From the IMG/VR virus record IMGVR_UViG_3300033144_001435, positions 1 through 30,236 of that record: a stretch of 30,236 nucleotides of DNA. One strand, written 5' to 3'. The stretch comes from a virus. Each line of letters starts with the position of its first letter. Within the stretch, counting starts at the first letter, position 1. The notes under the pieces were generated by a model. The model was not told where the DNA came from, did no database searches, and saw nothing but the letters and a program-made list of their open reading frames with translations. The translations under genes were made by a program, and so were the position numbers. Positions 14,699 through 23,531 of the stretch are shown here, piece after piece.

Positions 14699-17600
14699 CT
14701 AAGGATCTATTGTAAACTGTATCGGAGCAAATCCTCCAGTTGTAGGAAATTCGTAAGTTAACTGCCCACCATCATTATCATTGTCGTTAGCATCAATAAC
14801 TTTCCAAGTTAATTCATAATCTCCTGCAGGAATAGGATTTTGTATTTCAATTGCTTGGAAATTAGACCAATCAGGAACTAAACCTGCTCCTGCATCAGCA
14901 GAAAGACCATTTACTCCATTAGTAAATGCTAAGTTGTTTTTATAATCTAGTAAATCAGTTTGATTTATACAACTCACTATACTCCATTTTAACTGTTGAG
15001 AACAGTATTCAGGTCTTCCTAACGGTGCAGTTCCAAATAAACCAGTGACAAAAGCTCCATTACGAGTTTTAATATCAGAACCCCATGTAGTTACTCCATC
15101 ATCAATTTCTCCCCATACCACACCTGTTTCCGATGCTGTAAGTACTGCAGGTCCTCCGGGTAATCCTCTTGGATTGCTACCAGCAGAAGTTAAAGTAGGA
15201 ATGTTATTGGTATAGCTACGATTAAAAGTGAAAGTTCCTACATTGTTAGGATCAGTGGGAATTTCCGGAACAGTTTCTACTGTAACTTGAAAAGTAAAGT
15301 CATGAGTTTGACCTGGTGCTTCGAAGTATGGAAGTGCATCTTCTAAAATATAAACTCCATAATCACTAGTTCCTGTAGCATTATTACTTATTAAAAAATC
15401 TAACGTTCTATCCGCTCCTGTTGAATCTTCTACCGTCATTTCTATTGAAACTATATCCCCTAACGCAATAGTTAACCCAGCTGCATTTTTAGGAGTGACA
15501 TAACTTATCCACGGATCAGAACCAACCGTAGGTAACACTGTTAAAGGAGGAGCAAAACCTCCATCTTCCCATAGTCTCCAATACAAAGGATAAGTTGCTT
15601 CATCAAAGGTACTGTTAATTACTTCTATACTATATGGTATATTTTCATCTACATTAGTTTGTATTAAATAATTTAAATCTTTAATTTTACCACTAGTAGA
15701 AGTTTCGTAGAATATATCTATTTCTGAAACGAATGGAGAGGTTTCTATAACACCAATACCACTATTAAAAGCTCCCATGCTTATAGAAGATGGTGTAGTG
15801 CTAAAATATGCTTCTCCTACCCCACTAGGTTCTATGTAAGCATCAATATTGACCGATACTCGTTCGTAATACGTAGTGTAACTAGGACCAAGTGGAGCTG
15901 AAACATCATTGTATTGAAAAGGTAATAAAAATGGACTTCTATTTGGACTGTTAGTACCTATGGTAATATAAGGATTATCTTGTTGTTTAAATAACATGAA
16001 TTCCTTAACAGTAAAACTAGGTGTTGTTGTAGAATTGGAATTATATATGTTGTTGAAAGTTCCTAAGTTTATCACTCCATCTGGATCTTCATCATTAAAT
16101 ACATTTCCCGTTTTAATATCATCTATAAACTCCCAAGATTCAGTACCAAATAAAGCCCAAGCTTTTCTTACTCCACCATATTGACTTACTCTAGGAAATA
16201 ACTTTGTTTTACTAGTAACATAAGTTACTAATTCATTACTTTCATTTACCTCTCTAGGTATTTTATTAACATTGTCTCCAATACTTGTAGCAACAAACTT
16301 ACTATCTAAAAAAGGAGTTAGAACTTGACCAGCGACCGTAGAGTTATAATTTTCTAATGGTTCTCCATTAAGTATTTGAGGTAAGTATAAATTATAATAA
16401 TCTTGCTCTTGTTGTTTAACAACTATTTTATAAGAATACCAACCTAAAGGATTTTCTGGAGTAATTTCTAAAATTTCTAAAATTCCAGTAACATTTCCAT
16501 TTTGATCTACTTCAACCGTATCTCCAACTTCATAATCAAACCCAGGTGAATTGATAAATATTGTATCTATACCACCTGCTCCATCATCAACAATATCTAC
16601 AGTCAAACCTTGTCCTATTCCAGTAATAGCAATAGTAGGTAAATTTTTAGCAGTAGTATAACCACCTCCTGCTGTATCAATCGAAGCACTACTAACTCCA
16701 CCTTCTTCGGTATATAATCCTGGATATCCTTCTAAACCTATAACTTCATTTGGAATAACATCGTTAAACAACATTTTTATACTATTACCAACCCAGTCCA
16801 CAATGTTCCTTCCTTCTGGTATAGTAGAAACCGCTTGTTCCATCGTTAGATATTTAGCTTTAAAAGTATCTCCACTAAACAATTCTGTGTTAACGCTAGT
16901 TGTTGATATTTCAGTAGGAGACAGAATAACATCCGATTGTCTTCCGTATTTGTCAGCTAACACTACACCAACTTGATAACTACGATTTTGTTTAACCGTA
17001 TGATTTGGATAAGATTCAGTGGTGAAGTTTGTAAATTCATCGTTTACATTGTATTTTCTACTTATACCTACATCATAATTTAAAAACTCTGGGGATGAAT
17101 GTCTATCAACAAAATTACCATAAATAACTCTATTTCCCGCTACTTCTTGAGCTAAAGCTCTAATAGGAACTTTATCGTACACCCTAGTAACTTCACTTGA
17201 TGGTAAGGTAGAAAAAGGTTTGTCCCCGTCCCATGTGTATGTATATACAGTAGTATTGTTGTTAGCAATTGTAGGGTCTGTTACTGGAATAGATTTTAAC
17301 AACCTTAATGCAGTACTATCTGATTCAGTAAAAATAATTTCTAAACTTTCAACTTTTAACTTGCCACCTAGTTCATTAAAAGCAATATTTTCAGTTCCTA
17401 TAACAGGACTATTTATTAATATTTTTATTTGATCTAAAGAGTTTTCATATAACCCATTTAAAGTACTTTGTGCTACTTTTTCTACATCACTTAAAGGTTC
17501 AGCATCTCCTGTATTAAAAAATGCAATACCACCATTATCATAATCCCATTTTCTTTTATCTTTTAGATAGTATCCATTATTTTTAGGTTTAAATAAACAT

Positions 17601-19615
17601 TGAGTAAAAGGAGATATTAAAGAATATTCTCCACTCTCAAACTTAAATCTATATGCTAATCTACAAAACTTCTCATCTAAAAAGAAAGTATCTCCTCCAA
17701 AATTCTCTTCATAATAAGGATTAGAAAAAGATAAATCTAACCATAAACCTGCGTCTATATAATCTTTTAGATCTGGAGTATTCCAATAAGGTAAAAAATT
17801 TCCTTCTCTATCTTCTCCATGAACCGATATTAAAAATGCGTTAGGATTATCAGTAAAATCAGGAAACCCACCTTGAGGAAATATTTGATCTATAACCAAC
17901 ACGAGATTATCATCAATAAAAGCTGGACAATCAATCCGCATGCCTGGCTGAAAATACCACTTACCATATGTTCTTAATGGAGTTGTTTTTGAATCAACTG
18001 GATTTCCAGGAGCTCTTGGTCCGATTCCGTAACCATTGAGATCGTCTAATACTACTCTAAATAACCCATTACTTACGGATTTTTGATAATCAGTTAAACA
18101 AGAAGCTAGGTTTAATGGAGTTGTCAGACTTGGAAACAAAACCATTTCATTGTCTAGCCATGTTTGATTTTTAACTCCACCTCCTAATGTTACTCTAGGT
18201 AGCCACGATGTATTAGCAGGTCTACTTCCATATTCAATTCCTAAATCTCCTTCTTCGGTAGTTCCATTACTAGCTAATCCAATTCCCGATTTATTTTCAA
18301 AAGGTAGTTCTTCTAAAGGCTCTATTCTTATAATATCATTTAATTGTATTCTATAAGTAGATGGTAGCCACTTATCTGTTTTATTTCTTAGTTTAGGAAT
18401 AATAAAAACTAATTCAGCATCTCCGCTCCATGCTTCTCCTGTGTCACGATCTAAAAAAGGAATATTAGTATAAAACCATTTTAAATAATTTTCTTGGTAA
18501 TCTACTGAAGGAATATCTTGTACAACACCTCCAGCTACTCCTTTTGTACATTTATCCACAAAGCTGCCGTTTACTGCTCTATATAATGCGTTAGGGTTAC
18601 TAGCATATTCTTGAGAAATAGTCATCCATCTATTAGGTCCTGCTAAATCTTCTATTACATATTCAGCTCTGGGATTTGGAGCCGTTGACATATTGTACAT
18701 AGTCCATGGAAATGGAGTTGCTGCTCCACCACCTTGCAAAGATGTCATACCCCACTGTATAGGATAATTTTTTATTTCATTATAATATGGCCAAGTAGTA
18801 AATCTATCTAATCCTGTATCACTACTTTTTACATAAAACTTTAAACCAGGATGAAGCGTAAAATCAGGCAAGTCCCCTTGGATCTCACACATTGTATTCC
18901 ATTTTGTTTGTGGATAGTTTTCTGGTTGATCAGTAACTGCGTTTATACTCAAACCACCTGGAAATCCAGCGTTTAAATTAGATCCATCTTGTACCAAGAG
19001 TGTTGTTCGTACTTTTACTGTAACAGTTACTTCTTCGTAAGTATATGGAGTAGAAAAAGGATAGTACTTTGCGACTGAAACATTTTCTTCTAACTGATAA
19101 TATGGGTTAGGACTAGTAGCCGGAGCGTTCAATGCTTTACTTATATCTATTCTTCTAGGTTGATTCCTATTATCAGTAAAAAATAAAAGTTCTTCTAGTA
19201 AATTAATACCGTAAAGAGGGTGGGTTTTAGAGAAGTTTAAGAAATGACCTTCTACTAATTGCTCGAAATTATCATCGTTGAAGTTGTAAACAAATATAGA
19301 ATGGAAAGATTCTTTAGGAGCATTGTTGCTTAACCTATCTGAAGAAGTATCAGTATAATTAGTCATGAATAAGAAAATTCTATTATTTCCATTATCCGTG
19401 TACATACCAATAGTCTCAACTCCTATTTGAGTTATATTAAAATCTGATATAATTCTATTTCCTAATACATTTTCTAAAGCTCCTACATCAGCACCTTCAG
19501 ATCTACTGATAGCGATATTTTCACCATCTCGATATTCACCAGGCGGTACGATACGAGCATCAAGATCTTTATTCATTTTAGATCTTAGAAATGTACTTCT
19601 TAATTCATTAGCCAT
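14699..19615 (-). CDS. Very large tail nozzle / stabilization protein (T7 gp12 or P22 gp10-like type)
   Basis: A 1638-residue beta-rich protein. The N-terminus carries STFLRSKMNKDLDARIVPPG and YRDGENIAISRSEG with VGALENVLGN, typical of podoviral nozzle or stabilization proteins that start a beta-propeller. Further family-like blocks are LAYRFKFESGEYSLISPFT (about 653-671), NRVIYGNFVDRHSSPEF (about 826-842) and SYQVGVVLADKYGRQSDVI (about 879-897). A module with GGGY and YEVGD lies at about 978-1038. The last 350 residues look like Ig-like beta domains rather than nozzle. At 1638 residues it is about twice the T7 gp12 length, so extra domains have been added. It lies directly after the connector gene (5-base gap), which is where the nozzle gene belongs. 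The stop is TAG; most stops in the window are TAA. Confidence 0.8.
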   Translation of the reverse strand: MANELRSTFLRSKMNKDLDARIVPPGEYRDGENIAISRSEGADVGALENVLGNRIISDFNITQIGVETIGMYTDNGNNRIFLFMTNYTDTSSDRLSNNAPKESFHSIFVYNFNDDNFEQLVEGHFLNFSKTHPLYGINLLEELLFFTDNRNQPRRIDISKALNAPATSPNPYYQLEENVSVAKYYPFSTPYTYEEVTVTVKVRTTLLVQDGSNLNAGFPGGLSINAVTDQPENYPQTKWNTMCEIQGDLPDFTLHPGLKFYVKSSDTGLDRFTTWPYYNEIKNYPIQWGMTSLQGGGAATPFPWTMYNMSTAPNPRAEYVIEDLAGPNRWMTISQEYASNPNALYRAVNGSFVDKCTKGVAGGVVQDIPSVDYQENYLKWFYTNIPFLDRDTGEAWSGDAELVFIIPKLRNKTDKWLPSTYRIQLNDIIRIEPLEELPFENKSGIGLASNGTTEEGDLGIEYGSRPANTSWLPRVTLGGGVKNQTWLDNEMVLFPSLTTPLNLASCLTDYQKSVSNGLFRVVLDDLNGYGIGPRAPGNPVDSKTTPLRTYGKWYFQPGMRIDCPAFIDDNLVLVIDQIFPQGGFPDFTDNPNAFLISVHGEDREGNFLPYWNTPDLKDYIDAGLWLDLSFSNPYYEENFGGDTFFLDEKFCRLAYRFKFESGEYSLISPFTQCLFKPKNNGYYLKDKRKWDYDNGGIAFFNTGDAEPLSDVEKVAQSTLNGLYENSLDQIKILINSPVIGTENIAFNELGGKLKVESLEIIFTESDSTALRLLKSIPVTDPTIANNNTTVYTYTWDGDKPFSTLPSSEVTRVYDKVPIRALAQEVAGNRVIYGNFVDRHSSPEFLNYDVGISRKYNVNDEFTNFTTESYPNHTVKQNRSYQVGVVLADKYGRQSDVILSPTEISTTSVNTELFSGDTFKAKYLTMEQAVSTIPEGRNIVDWVGNSIKMLFNDVIPNEVIGLEGYPGLYTEEGGVSSASIDTAGGGYTTAKNLPTIAITGIGQGLTVDIVDDGAGGIDTIFINSPGFDYEVGDTVEVDQNGNVTGILEILEITPENPLGWYSYKIVVKQQEQDYYNLYLPQILNGEPLENYNSTVAGQVLTPFLDSKFVATSIGDNVNKIPREVNESNELVTYVTSKTKLFPRVSQYGGVRKAWALFGTESWEFIDDIKTGNVFNDEDPDGVINLGTFNNIYNSNSTTTPSFTVKEFMLFKQQDNPYITIGTNSPNRSPFLLPFQYNDVSAPLGPSYTTYYERVSVNIDAYIEPSGVGEAYFSTTPSSISMGAFNSGIGVIETSPFVSEIDIFYETSTSGKIKDLNYLIQTNVDENIPYSIEVINSTFDEATYPLYWRLWEDGGFAPPLTVLPTVGSDPWISYVTPKNAAGLTIALGDIVSIEMTVEDSTGADRTLDFLISNNATGTSDYGVYILEDALPYFEAPGQTHDFTFQVTVETVPEIPTDPNNVGTFTFNRSYTNNIPTLTSAGSNPRGLPGGPAVLTASETGVVWGEIDDGVTTWGSDIKTRNGAFVTGLFGTAPLGRPEYCSQQLKWSIVSCINQTDLLDYKNNLAFTNGVNGLSADAGAGLVPDWSNFQAIEIQNPIPAGDYELTWKVIDANDNDNDGGQLTYEFPTTGGFAPIQFTIDP

Positions 19616-19620
19616 ATGTA

Positions 19621-20784
19621 TTAATTTTTAAGCCATTTTGACTTACCACGCATTATTTGAGTAAATGCTTCTAGCTTAATATTTGATAATCTTATTTTAG
19701 CATTTCGTAATGCCGCTGCTCTTTCTTTTTTAAATCTTCTAACTACATATTCATTTATACCAAATCTTGTAGATAGGATAGCATGTAGTATATGCAAATA
19801 CATTGCCTCTTCTGCCATCTTAGGGACTTTCATATCTAAATCATATCCTAAGCCATCTGAAATATAATTGATCATTATAAGCTTCCCAGCAAGATCACTA
19901 GAAAAAGAAAATACTCCTCTTCTTTCATCAATAGTAAACCAACCATTTTTCTGAGTTATAGTAGGTTCTAATCCATATCTTCTTCCATAAGCAAGCTTCC
20001 ACCAATTCCAATCATATACACCTGTCCAATAATCATCTAATTCTCCAGTTAATACTCTGTCATTAGTTGTTCTCCATCTTTCATTTGTAAAAGATTGTTG
20101 CGCTTCTAAGTTTTCACCCCAATGATCTTGAGTAGGTAGAGCATTGTATTCTGCGTCTTGAATAGGCACTTGAGTAGGGTTACTAGTTAAAGTAGTAGGG
20201 TATATAATATGTTTAACTCCTAACATATCCACCCAACATAATTGCACATAATTTACGTAATCAGGAGGTATAGGAAACGATAAACTAGGTGGCATAGAGA
20301 TTTCAATTGAATTAACACTTTTTAAAGTATCATAACTAAACTCTTGTAATCCTCGTTTGGCATGAAATATTACATCTCTTCTTTTGACTCTTGGAATTAA
20401 TTTGTCATCCCCCACGTAAGCAACTAAAAAGTTATCTATTATATCATTTAGTTTAATGTACTCATACCCTCCATAATTATCCCATTTTGCAGGTTCAATT
20501 ATTTTTATTCTTATTAAATCTCCTACACCAATTCCACCTAAAGTTGTAATGCGTACTATATTTTGAGATACGCTATAATTAGCAACGGGAAGTGTAACCC
20601 AACTTGTAGCGGTTGGAGGAGTTACATTACTATATTCTACAATATAATTAGATGGGTGTTGAGCGTTAATATCAAGCATGGTAGTATTAAACGTGCATAC
20701 TAACTCTTGATTTACTACACCTGTAGCTGTAAATAATTGTTCTCCTTCGTAGTATTGATAATCTGTTTCTGTTATTAATCCCAT
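19621..20784 (-). CDS. Head-tail connector (tail tubular A / adaptor-like) with an N-terminal beta insertion
   Basis: A 387-residue protein. Residues 112-155 (LNDIIDNFLVAYVGDDKLI and RDVIFHAKRGLQEFSYD) begin a helical adaptor-like fold. LPVANY-type beta strands come before it. After it come SFPIPPDYVNYVQLCWVDML and a basic helical C-terminus (RRFKKERAAALRNAKIRL). Adaptor proteins of this type (T7 gp11-like) ring the portal and connect it to the nozzle. The start TETDYQYYE and the later LNDIIDNF look like two halves of a normally continuous first helix region, separated by about 95 residues of Thr/Val-rich beta sequence (about 14-108). The gene sits between a conserved head or neck gene and the nozzle gene, as expected. 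The call rests on motif style and order. Confidence 0.7.
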   Translation of the reverse strand: MGLITETDYQYYEGEQLFTATGVVNQELVCTFNTTMLDINAQHPSNYIVEYSNVTPPTATSWVTLPVANYSVSQNIVRITTLGGIGVGDLIRIKIIEPAKWDNYGGYEYIKLNDIIDNFLVAYVGDDKLIPRVKRRDVIFHAKRGLQEFSYDTLKSVNSIEISMPPSLSFPIPPDYVNYVQLCWVDMLGVKHIIYPTTLTSNPTQVPIQDAEYNALPTQDHWGENLEAQQSFTNERWRTTNDRVLTGELDDYWTGVYDWNWWKLAYGRRYGLEPTITQKNGWFTIDERRGVFSFSSDLAGKLIMINYISDGLGYDLDMKVPKMAEEAMYLHILHAILSTRFGINEYVVRRFKKERAAALRNAKIRLSNIKLEAFTQIMRGKSKWLKN

Positions 20785-20790
20785 TGGTTA

Positions 20791-21558
20791 TTAGTTTTGT
20801 TCTATTGCATCTTCAGTTTGTACCATTTGAGTTGCTGTGGTAACTATAGCAGGATCTCTAATAATAACACCAGCATAAGCTAATATTCTTAATATTACTT
20901 CTGTTTGTTCAATGTCTGATATTTCAAAATCCACTGATCCTGTTGCGGGAATAAATGGACCAACTGCTCCAGGAGTACCATCCCATATATATTGTCCTAA
21001 ACTTCCTACTTCATAAGCCCATATTGGATCTAATGGTTTACGTACATAATATACTGTAATCTCGCTTAAATTAGGAGCTGTATAAACTTGGTTTTGTTTT
21101 TGAGTAAATAATGGCCAAGTAGTAGAAGGAGCTGTTAATTTAGATCGTCTAGTTAAATTAAATTCATGTTGAGTAACTTCTTCTAATTCAACTGGAAGCG
21201 TTGTAGGGTTATTAGTCCAAGCAGGAGGTGTTGGACTTAAAGGTGGTGTAAACTCTATTGTACCTAAACGATGCAATGGTTCAGTTAATGTAGTCAAATC
21301 AAATGGACTACCACCTGTTAAAGTTTCAAAAACTTCAAAATCAGAAATCTTTTCTTCTATTGTTTTTACACGATTAGCGTATTCACTATCGGTCATATCA
21401 GGTAAACGTAGTTGCTGTGTTAAGTCTTCAAAATATTTTTCAAAAAGTTCTAATTGCACTTGAGCTGCAACCTTATTAAATTCTTCTGGTGTTAAAAATC
21501 CTCTTTGCTCTTTATTGAGAATATATAATACCGTTTTGTAAACTTCATCTACGCTCAT
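20791..21558 (-). CDS. Conserved neck/head structural protein, function unknown
   Basis: A 255-residue protein. The first 80 residues are helical and the best-conserved-looking part: MSVDEVYKTVLYILNKEQRG, then FLTPEEFNKVAAQVQLELFE, then YFEDLTQQLRLPD. A proline-rich beta part follows (PPLSPTPPAWTNNP near 105-118), and residues 160-215 contain IWAYEVGSLGQYIWDG. I recall a similar 'NKEQRGYITPEEFN' start in structural genes of Bacteroidota phages near the connector, possibly a ring or neck component, but with no firm role. It is the first gene after the hairpin at 21576-21606 and is 6 bases upstream of the connector gene. Confidence 0.6.
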   Translation of the reverse strand: MSVDEVYKTVLYILNKEQRGFLTPEEFNKVAAQVQLELFEKYFEDLTQQLRLPDMTDSEYANRVKTIEEKISDFEVFETLTGGSPFDLTTLTEPLHRLGTIEFTPPLSPTPPAWTNNPTTLPVELEEVTQHEFNLTRRSKLTAPSTTWPLFTQKQNQVYTAPNLSEITVYYVRKPLDPIWAYEVGSLGQYIWDGTPGAVGPFIPATGSVDFEISDIEQTEVILRILAYAGVIIRDPAIVTTATQMVQTEDAIEQN

Positions 21559-21575
21559 AGTAATGTCTTTATATT

Positions 21576-21606
21576 AAAAAAGGATGGCGGTTAAGCCACC
21601 CTTTTT
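21576..21606 (-). terminator. Rho-independent terminator after the 21618-22385 gene
   Basis: Read on the minus strand, AAAAAGGGTGGC, a TTAACC loop and GCCATCCTTTTTT form a 12-pair stem with a 3' T-run. One pair is G·U on the minus-strand RNA but A·C (unpaired) on the plus strand, so the structure is selected for minus-strand transcripts. It ends 23 bases before the next start codon (21558). Confidence 0.8.
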
Positions 21607-21617
21607 ATTATCACTTG

Positions 21618-22385
21618 TTATTTGAGTTTTTTCTCTATAGAACGATAAACTTCTAAACCTTCATCTGTCTTAAACCAAGCAGCCATAGCTGAATAAGGGT
21701 TTTCATCAAATGGAACTGTCATAAGTTTTCTTCCATTACTTGCCCATTTAAAGGTTCGTTGATCACTATCAAGTTTAACAATATTAGCTTCAGTTGCTCG
21801 TATAGCAAAATTACGTAAAAGAATATTTTCATCTTGCGCTAAATTTAAAAACAACTTAGGGTTGCGTTTAGCAAATCTTAATAAATCTCTTCGTAATTCT
21901 TTAGAACTTAAATCTGTAACTTTAGATCCAACTTCAACTCTCATTAAAGCTTCTGCTGTATCTATGTCCATTTCATAAGCTAAATTACTAGCAGCTAATT
22001 CTAACTCTAATTTATCAAACTCATCTTCAGCTTGTACTTCAGAATCATGCTCTAAAAATATTAAACCTTTATGAGGATGATGTTCTAAAAACTCTTGTAA
22101 ATTCCTTTTATTAGCAGGAACTCTTAAATGTCCTTTTTCAAATACTATATGCTTTAGTGTCACTTGTCCTTTTTGTTCATCAACAAAAATGCTAGGATGA
22201 TTAGTTGCATACCTTAATTCTCGCTCATAACCTTTTGCTGGATCAAACCAAACTAAAGGATATTTTCTTGAATGTCTCGTAGGTAAAGTATAGGTTAAAG
22301 GCATTTTGTTATTCATAAGATAGTAATTCCTATCTTTATATTCCCACACATCTTCATGTGTAGTTTTTTCTTTTGTTTTTTCCAT
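21618..22385 (-). CDS. Conserved hypothetical protein of the phage head module
   Basis: A 255-residue, charged protein of unknown function. The N-terminus (MEKTKEKTTHEDVWEYKDRN) leads to TYTLPTRHSRKYPLVWFD and a beta-rich block, NHPSIFVDEQKGQVTLKHIV, then FEKGHLRVPANKRNLQEFLE and HHPHKGLIFLEHD (about residues 62-114). The C-terminal half is helical: DIDTAEALMRVEVGSK, ELRRDLLRFAKRNPKLFLNL, then ATEANIVKLDSD. The alternation of a beta block with small helical repeats looks like an adaptor rather than an enzyme. I recall similar proteins in marine and Bacteroidota phages between capsid and connector genes, without a role. It is isolated by hairpins on both sides (22408-22432 before it and 21576-21606 after it), so its dosage may be set separately. 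Confidence 0.6.
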   Translation of the reverse strand: MEKTKEKTTHEDVWEYKDRNYYLMNNKMPLTYTLPTRHSRKYPLVWFDPAKGYERELRYATNHPSIFVDEQKGQVTLKHIVFEKGHLRVPANKRNLQEFLEHHPHKGLIFLEHDSEVQAEDEFDKLELELAASNLAYEMDIDTAEALMRVEVGSKVTDLSSKELRRDLLRFAKRNPKLFLNLAQDENILLRNFAIRATEANIVKLDSDQRTFKWASNGRKLMTVPFDENPYSAMAAWFKTDEGLEVYRSIEKKLK

Positions 22386-22407
22386 GATAAAATATAATAT
22401 AAGTATT

Positions 22408-22432
22408 AAAAAGATCCCGCCGAAACGGGATC
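22408..22432 (-). terminator. Rho-independent terminator after the 22443-23087 gene
   Basis: On the minus strand GATCCCG, loop TTTCGG and CGGGATC form a perfect 7-pair GC-rich stem followed by TTTTTAATA. It lies in the 57-base gap between two genes and ends 27 bases before the start codon at 22385. Confidence 0.82.
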
Positions 22433-22442
22433 ATTATTTAAG

Positions 22443-23087
22443 TTAAGATAAAACTACAGATAAGCATTCAGCGTCATTTGTAAATTTTACCTCAGGTTGT
22501 GAATTTTCTGCGCTAGAAGCTTGCATTATAGCTGCTGATATATCAGCCCATAATTGCTCTTTACTAATAGCAGGCACATCGTCCATAGTTACAGCATACT
22601 GCATTATAGGACCATCACCAGTTCCAGAACCACCTGATACAATTTCTTTCAATTGTATAATACAAGAGGTAGCACTGTCTTCATGAACACAAGCTACATT
22701 GTCAACAGGTATCATTGCGTATTCATTAGTAGCAGAACCAGCTGAAGCTACTAAATCAGCAGCAACAATAACGAAACTTAAAGAATCAGTCCATTCTGAC
22801 TCTCCACCGCCACCGCCACCAGCTGGGAAATCTACTCGATCTCCAACTTTATATCCTTCGCCAGCAGAAGTTATAGTAGCTGCAACATCTGCTAAAGTTG
22901 CTGCACCTGTTATTTCTATACTAGCAACAGCACCAGATCCAGAGCCACCGACTACGCTTGCTACAACAGCTGTACCAGCCGTTAAGGTTCCAATAGCTGA
23001 AGTCCAAGTTGCCTCTTCTGCTAAAGCTTGGAGTTTGAAACTTCTACCTGGATTACTTGCTAATGGTATTTTTATAATATTACTCAT
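22443..23087 (-). CDS. Small head-associated protein, enlarged relative of the preceding gene
   Basis: A 214-residue protein, rich in Ala, Gly, Ser and Val, probably a head decoration or fibre-like protein (inferred from its position after the capsid gene). The start MSNIIKIPLA matches the MPNMIKFPLK start of the gene just upstream. Residues 126-205 (VDNVACVHEDSATSCIIQL, ISKEQLWADISAAIMQASS, QPEVKF) align with residues 24-100 of that 127-residue protein. Between the two shared parts, residues about 30-110 hold an extra beta module with TSAGEGYKVGDRVDF and a run of six glycines. Two cysteines occur in the C-terminal part. The gap to the upstream gene is 10 bases, and a terminator follows. Confidence 0.6.
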   Translation of the reverse strand: MSNIIKIPLASNPGRSFKLQALAEEATWTSAIGTLTAGTAVVASVVGGSGSGAVASIEITGAATLADVAATITSAGEGYKVGDRVDFPAGGGGGGESEWTDSLSFVIVAADLVASAGSATNEYAMIPVDNVACVHEDSATSCIIQLKEIVSGGSGTGDGPIMQYAVTMDDVPAISKEQLWADISAAIMQASSAENSQPEVKFTNDAECLSVVLS

Positions 23088-23097
23088 ATTTCAAGTT

Positions 23098-23481
23098 TTA
23101 TGAAGGTAAGTCTTCGGATTTTAAATTAATCCCATCTACCTGGTATTCAAGAATATCGCTAGCGTCTTTACCAGCAGCACCAATCAGTTCAAACGTAGGC
23201 AATGAAGCCGGATTTTGATTAGCACTTAGAATCATGTTTTTCAAATTTTCTACATCTTGATCACTAATGATAGAAGAAGCAGCTGTCTGCGCATAATCTA
23301 TAGATAATCGAAGAACATCATCAGCATCGGCACCTGGTTGAGTGTACCATATGTGAAAAGTTTCATCGTTAGCTCCAGATTTTTCTACAGTCAATACATC
23401 TTCCACGTTTACCGCTGTGTATCTAGGTTGTAGAGCATTTGGTCCCGAATCTTTCAGCGGGAATTTAATCATATTTGGCAT
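23098..23481 (-). CDS. Small head-associated protein downstream of the capsid gene
   Basis: A 127-residue acidic protein starting MPNMIKFPLKDSGP. It contains VEDVLTVEKSGAND, DVLRLSIDYAQTA and SIISDQDVENLKNMILSANQ (about 70-89), then PASLPTFELIG. It resembles the next gene's product without that protein's middle insertion, so the two look like tandem paralogues. Small proteins directly after the major capsid gene are often decoration, cement or head-fibre proteins; this one has no diagnostic motif. It is separated from the capsid gene by a hairpin and begins 28 bases after that hairpin. Its leader ATAATAAAAATT before ATG is the same type as the capsid gene's. Confidence 0.6.
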   Translation of the reverse strand: MPNMIKFPLKDSGPNALQPRYTAVNVEDVLTVEKSGANDETFHIWYTQPGADADDVLRLSIDYAQTAASSIISDQDVENLKNMILSANQNPASLPTFELIGAAGKDASDILEYQVDGINLKSEDLPS

Positions 23482-23503
23482 AATTTTTATTATTTAAAAG
23501 ATT

Positions 23504-23531
23504 AATAAAGAGAGTGACATAAGCCACTCTC
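23504..23531 (-). terminator. Terminator-like hairpin directly after the major capsid gene
   Basis: On the minus strand GAGAGTGGC, loop TTAT and GTCACTCTC form a 9-pair stem followed by TTTATTAAT. One inner pair is G·U on the minus-strand RNA and A·C on the plus strand, so again only the minus-strand transcript forms the full stem. The T-tract is interrupted, so termination may be partial. The capsid stop codon is 13 bases upstream of the stem. Confidence 0.68.

Noticed and set aside
12789-19615. A broken single nozzle gene split by a stop between the 1638- and 625-residue frames
   Set aside because: The second frame has its own A/T-rich leader and a clean start (MAAILEVDYFNSF) of a kind I recall as a separate gene in related phages, so two genes are more likely than a mutation.
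22699-23103. 134-residue plus-strand open frame opposite the 214-residue head gene
   Set aside because: It is the mirror of an Ala/Gly/Ser-rich gene, has a Pro/Ala/Thr translation of low complexity, and has no leader of its own.
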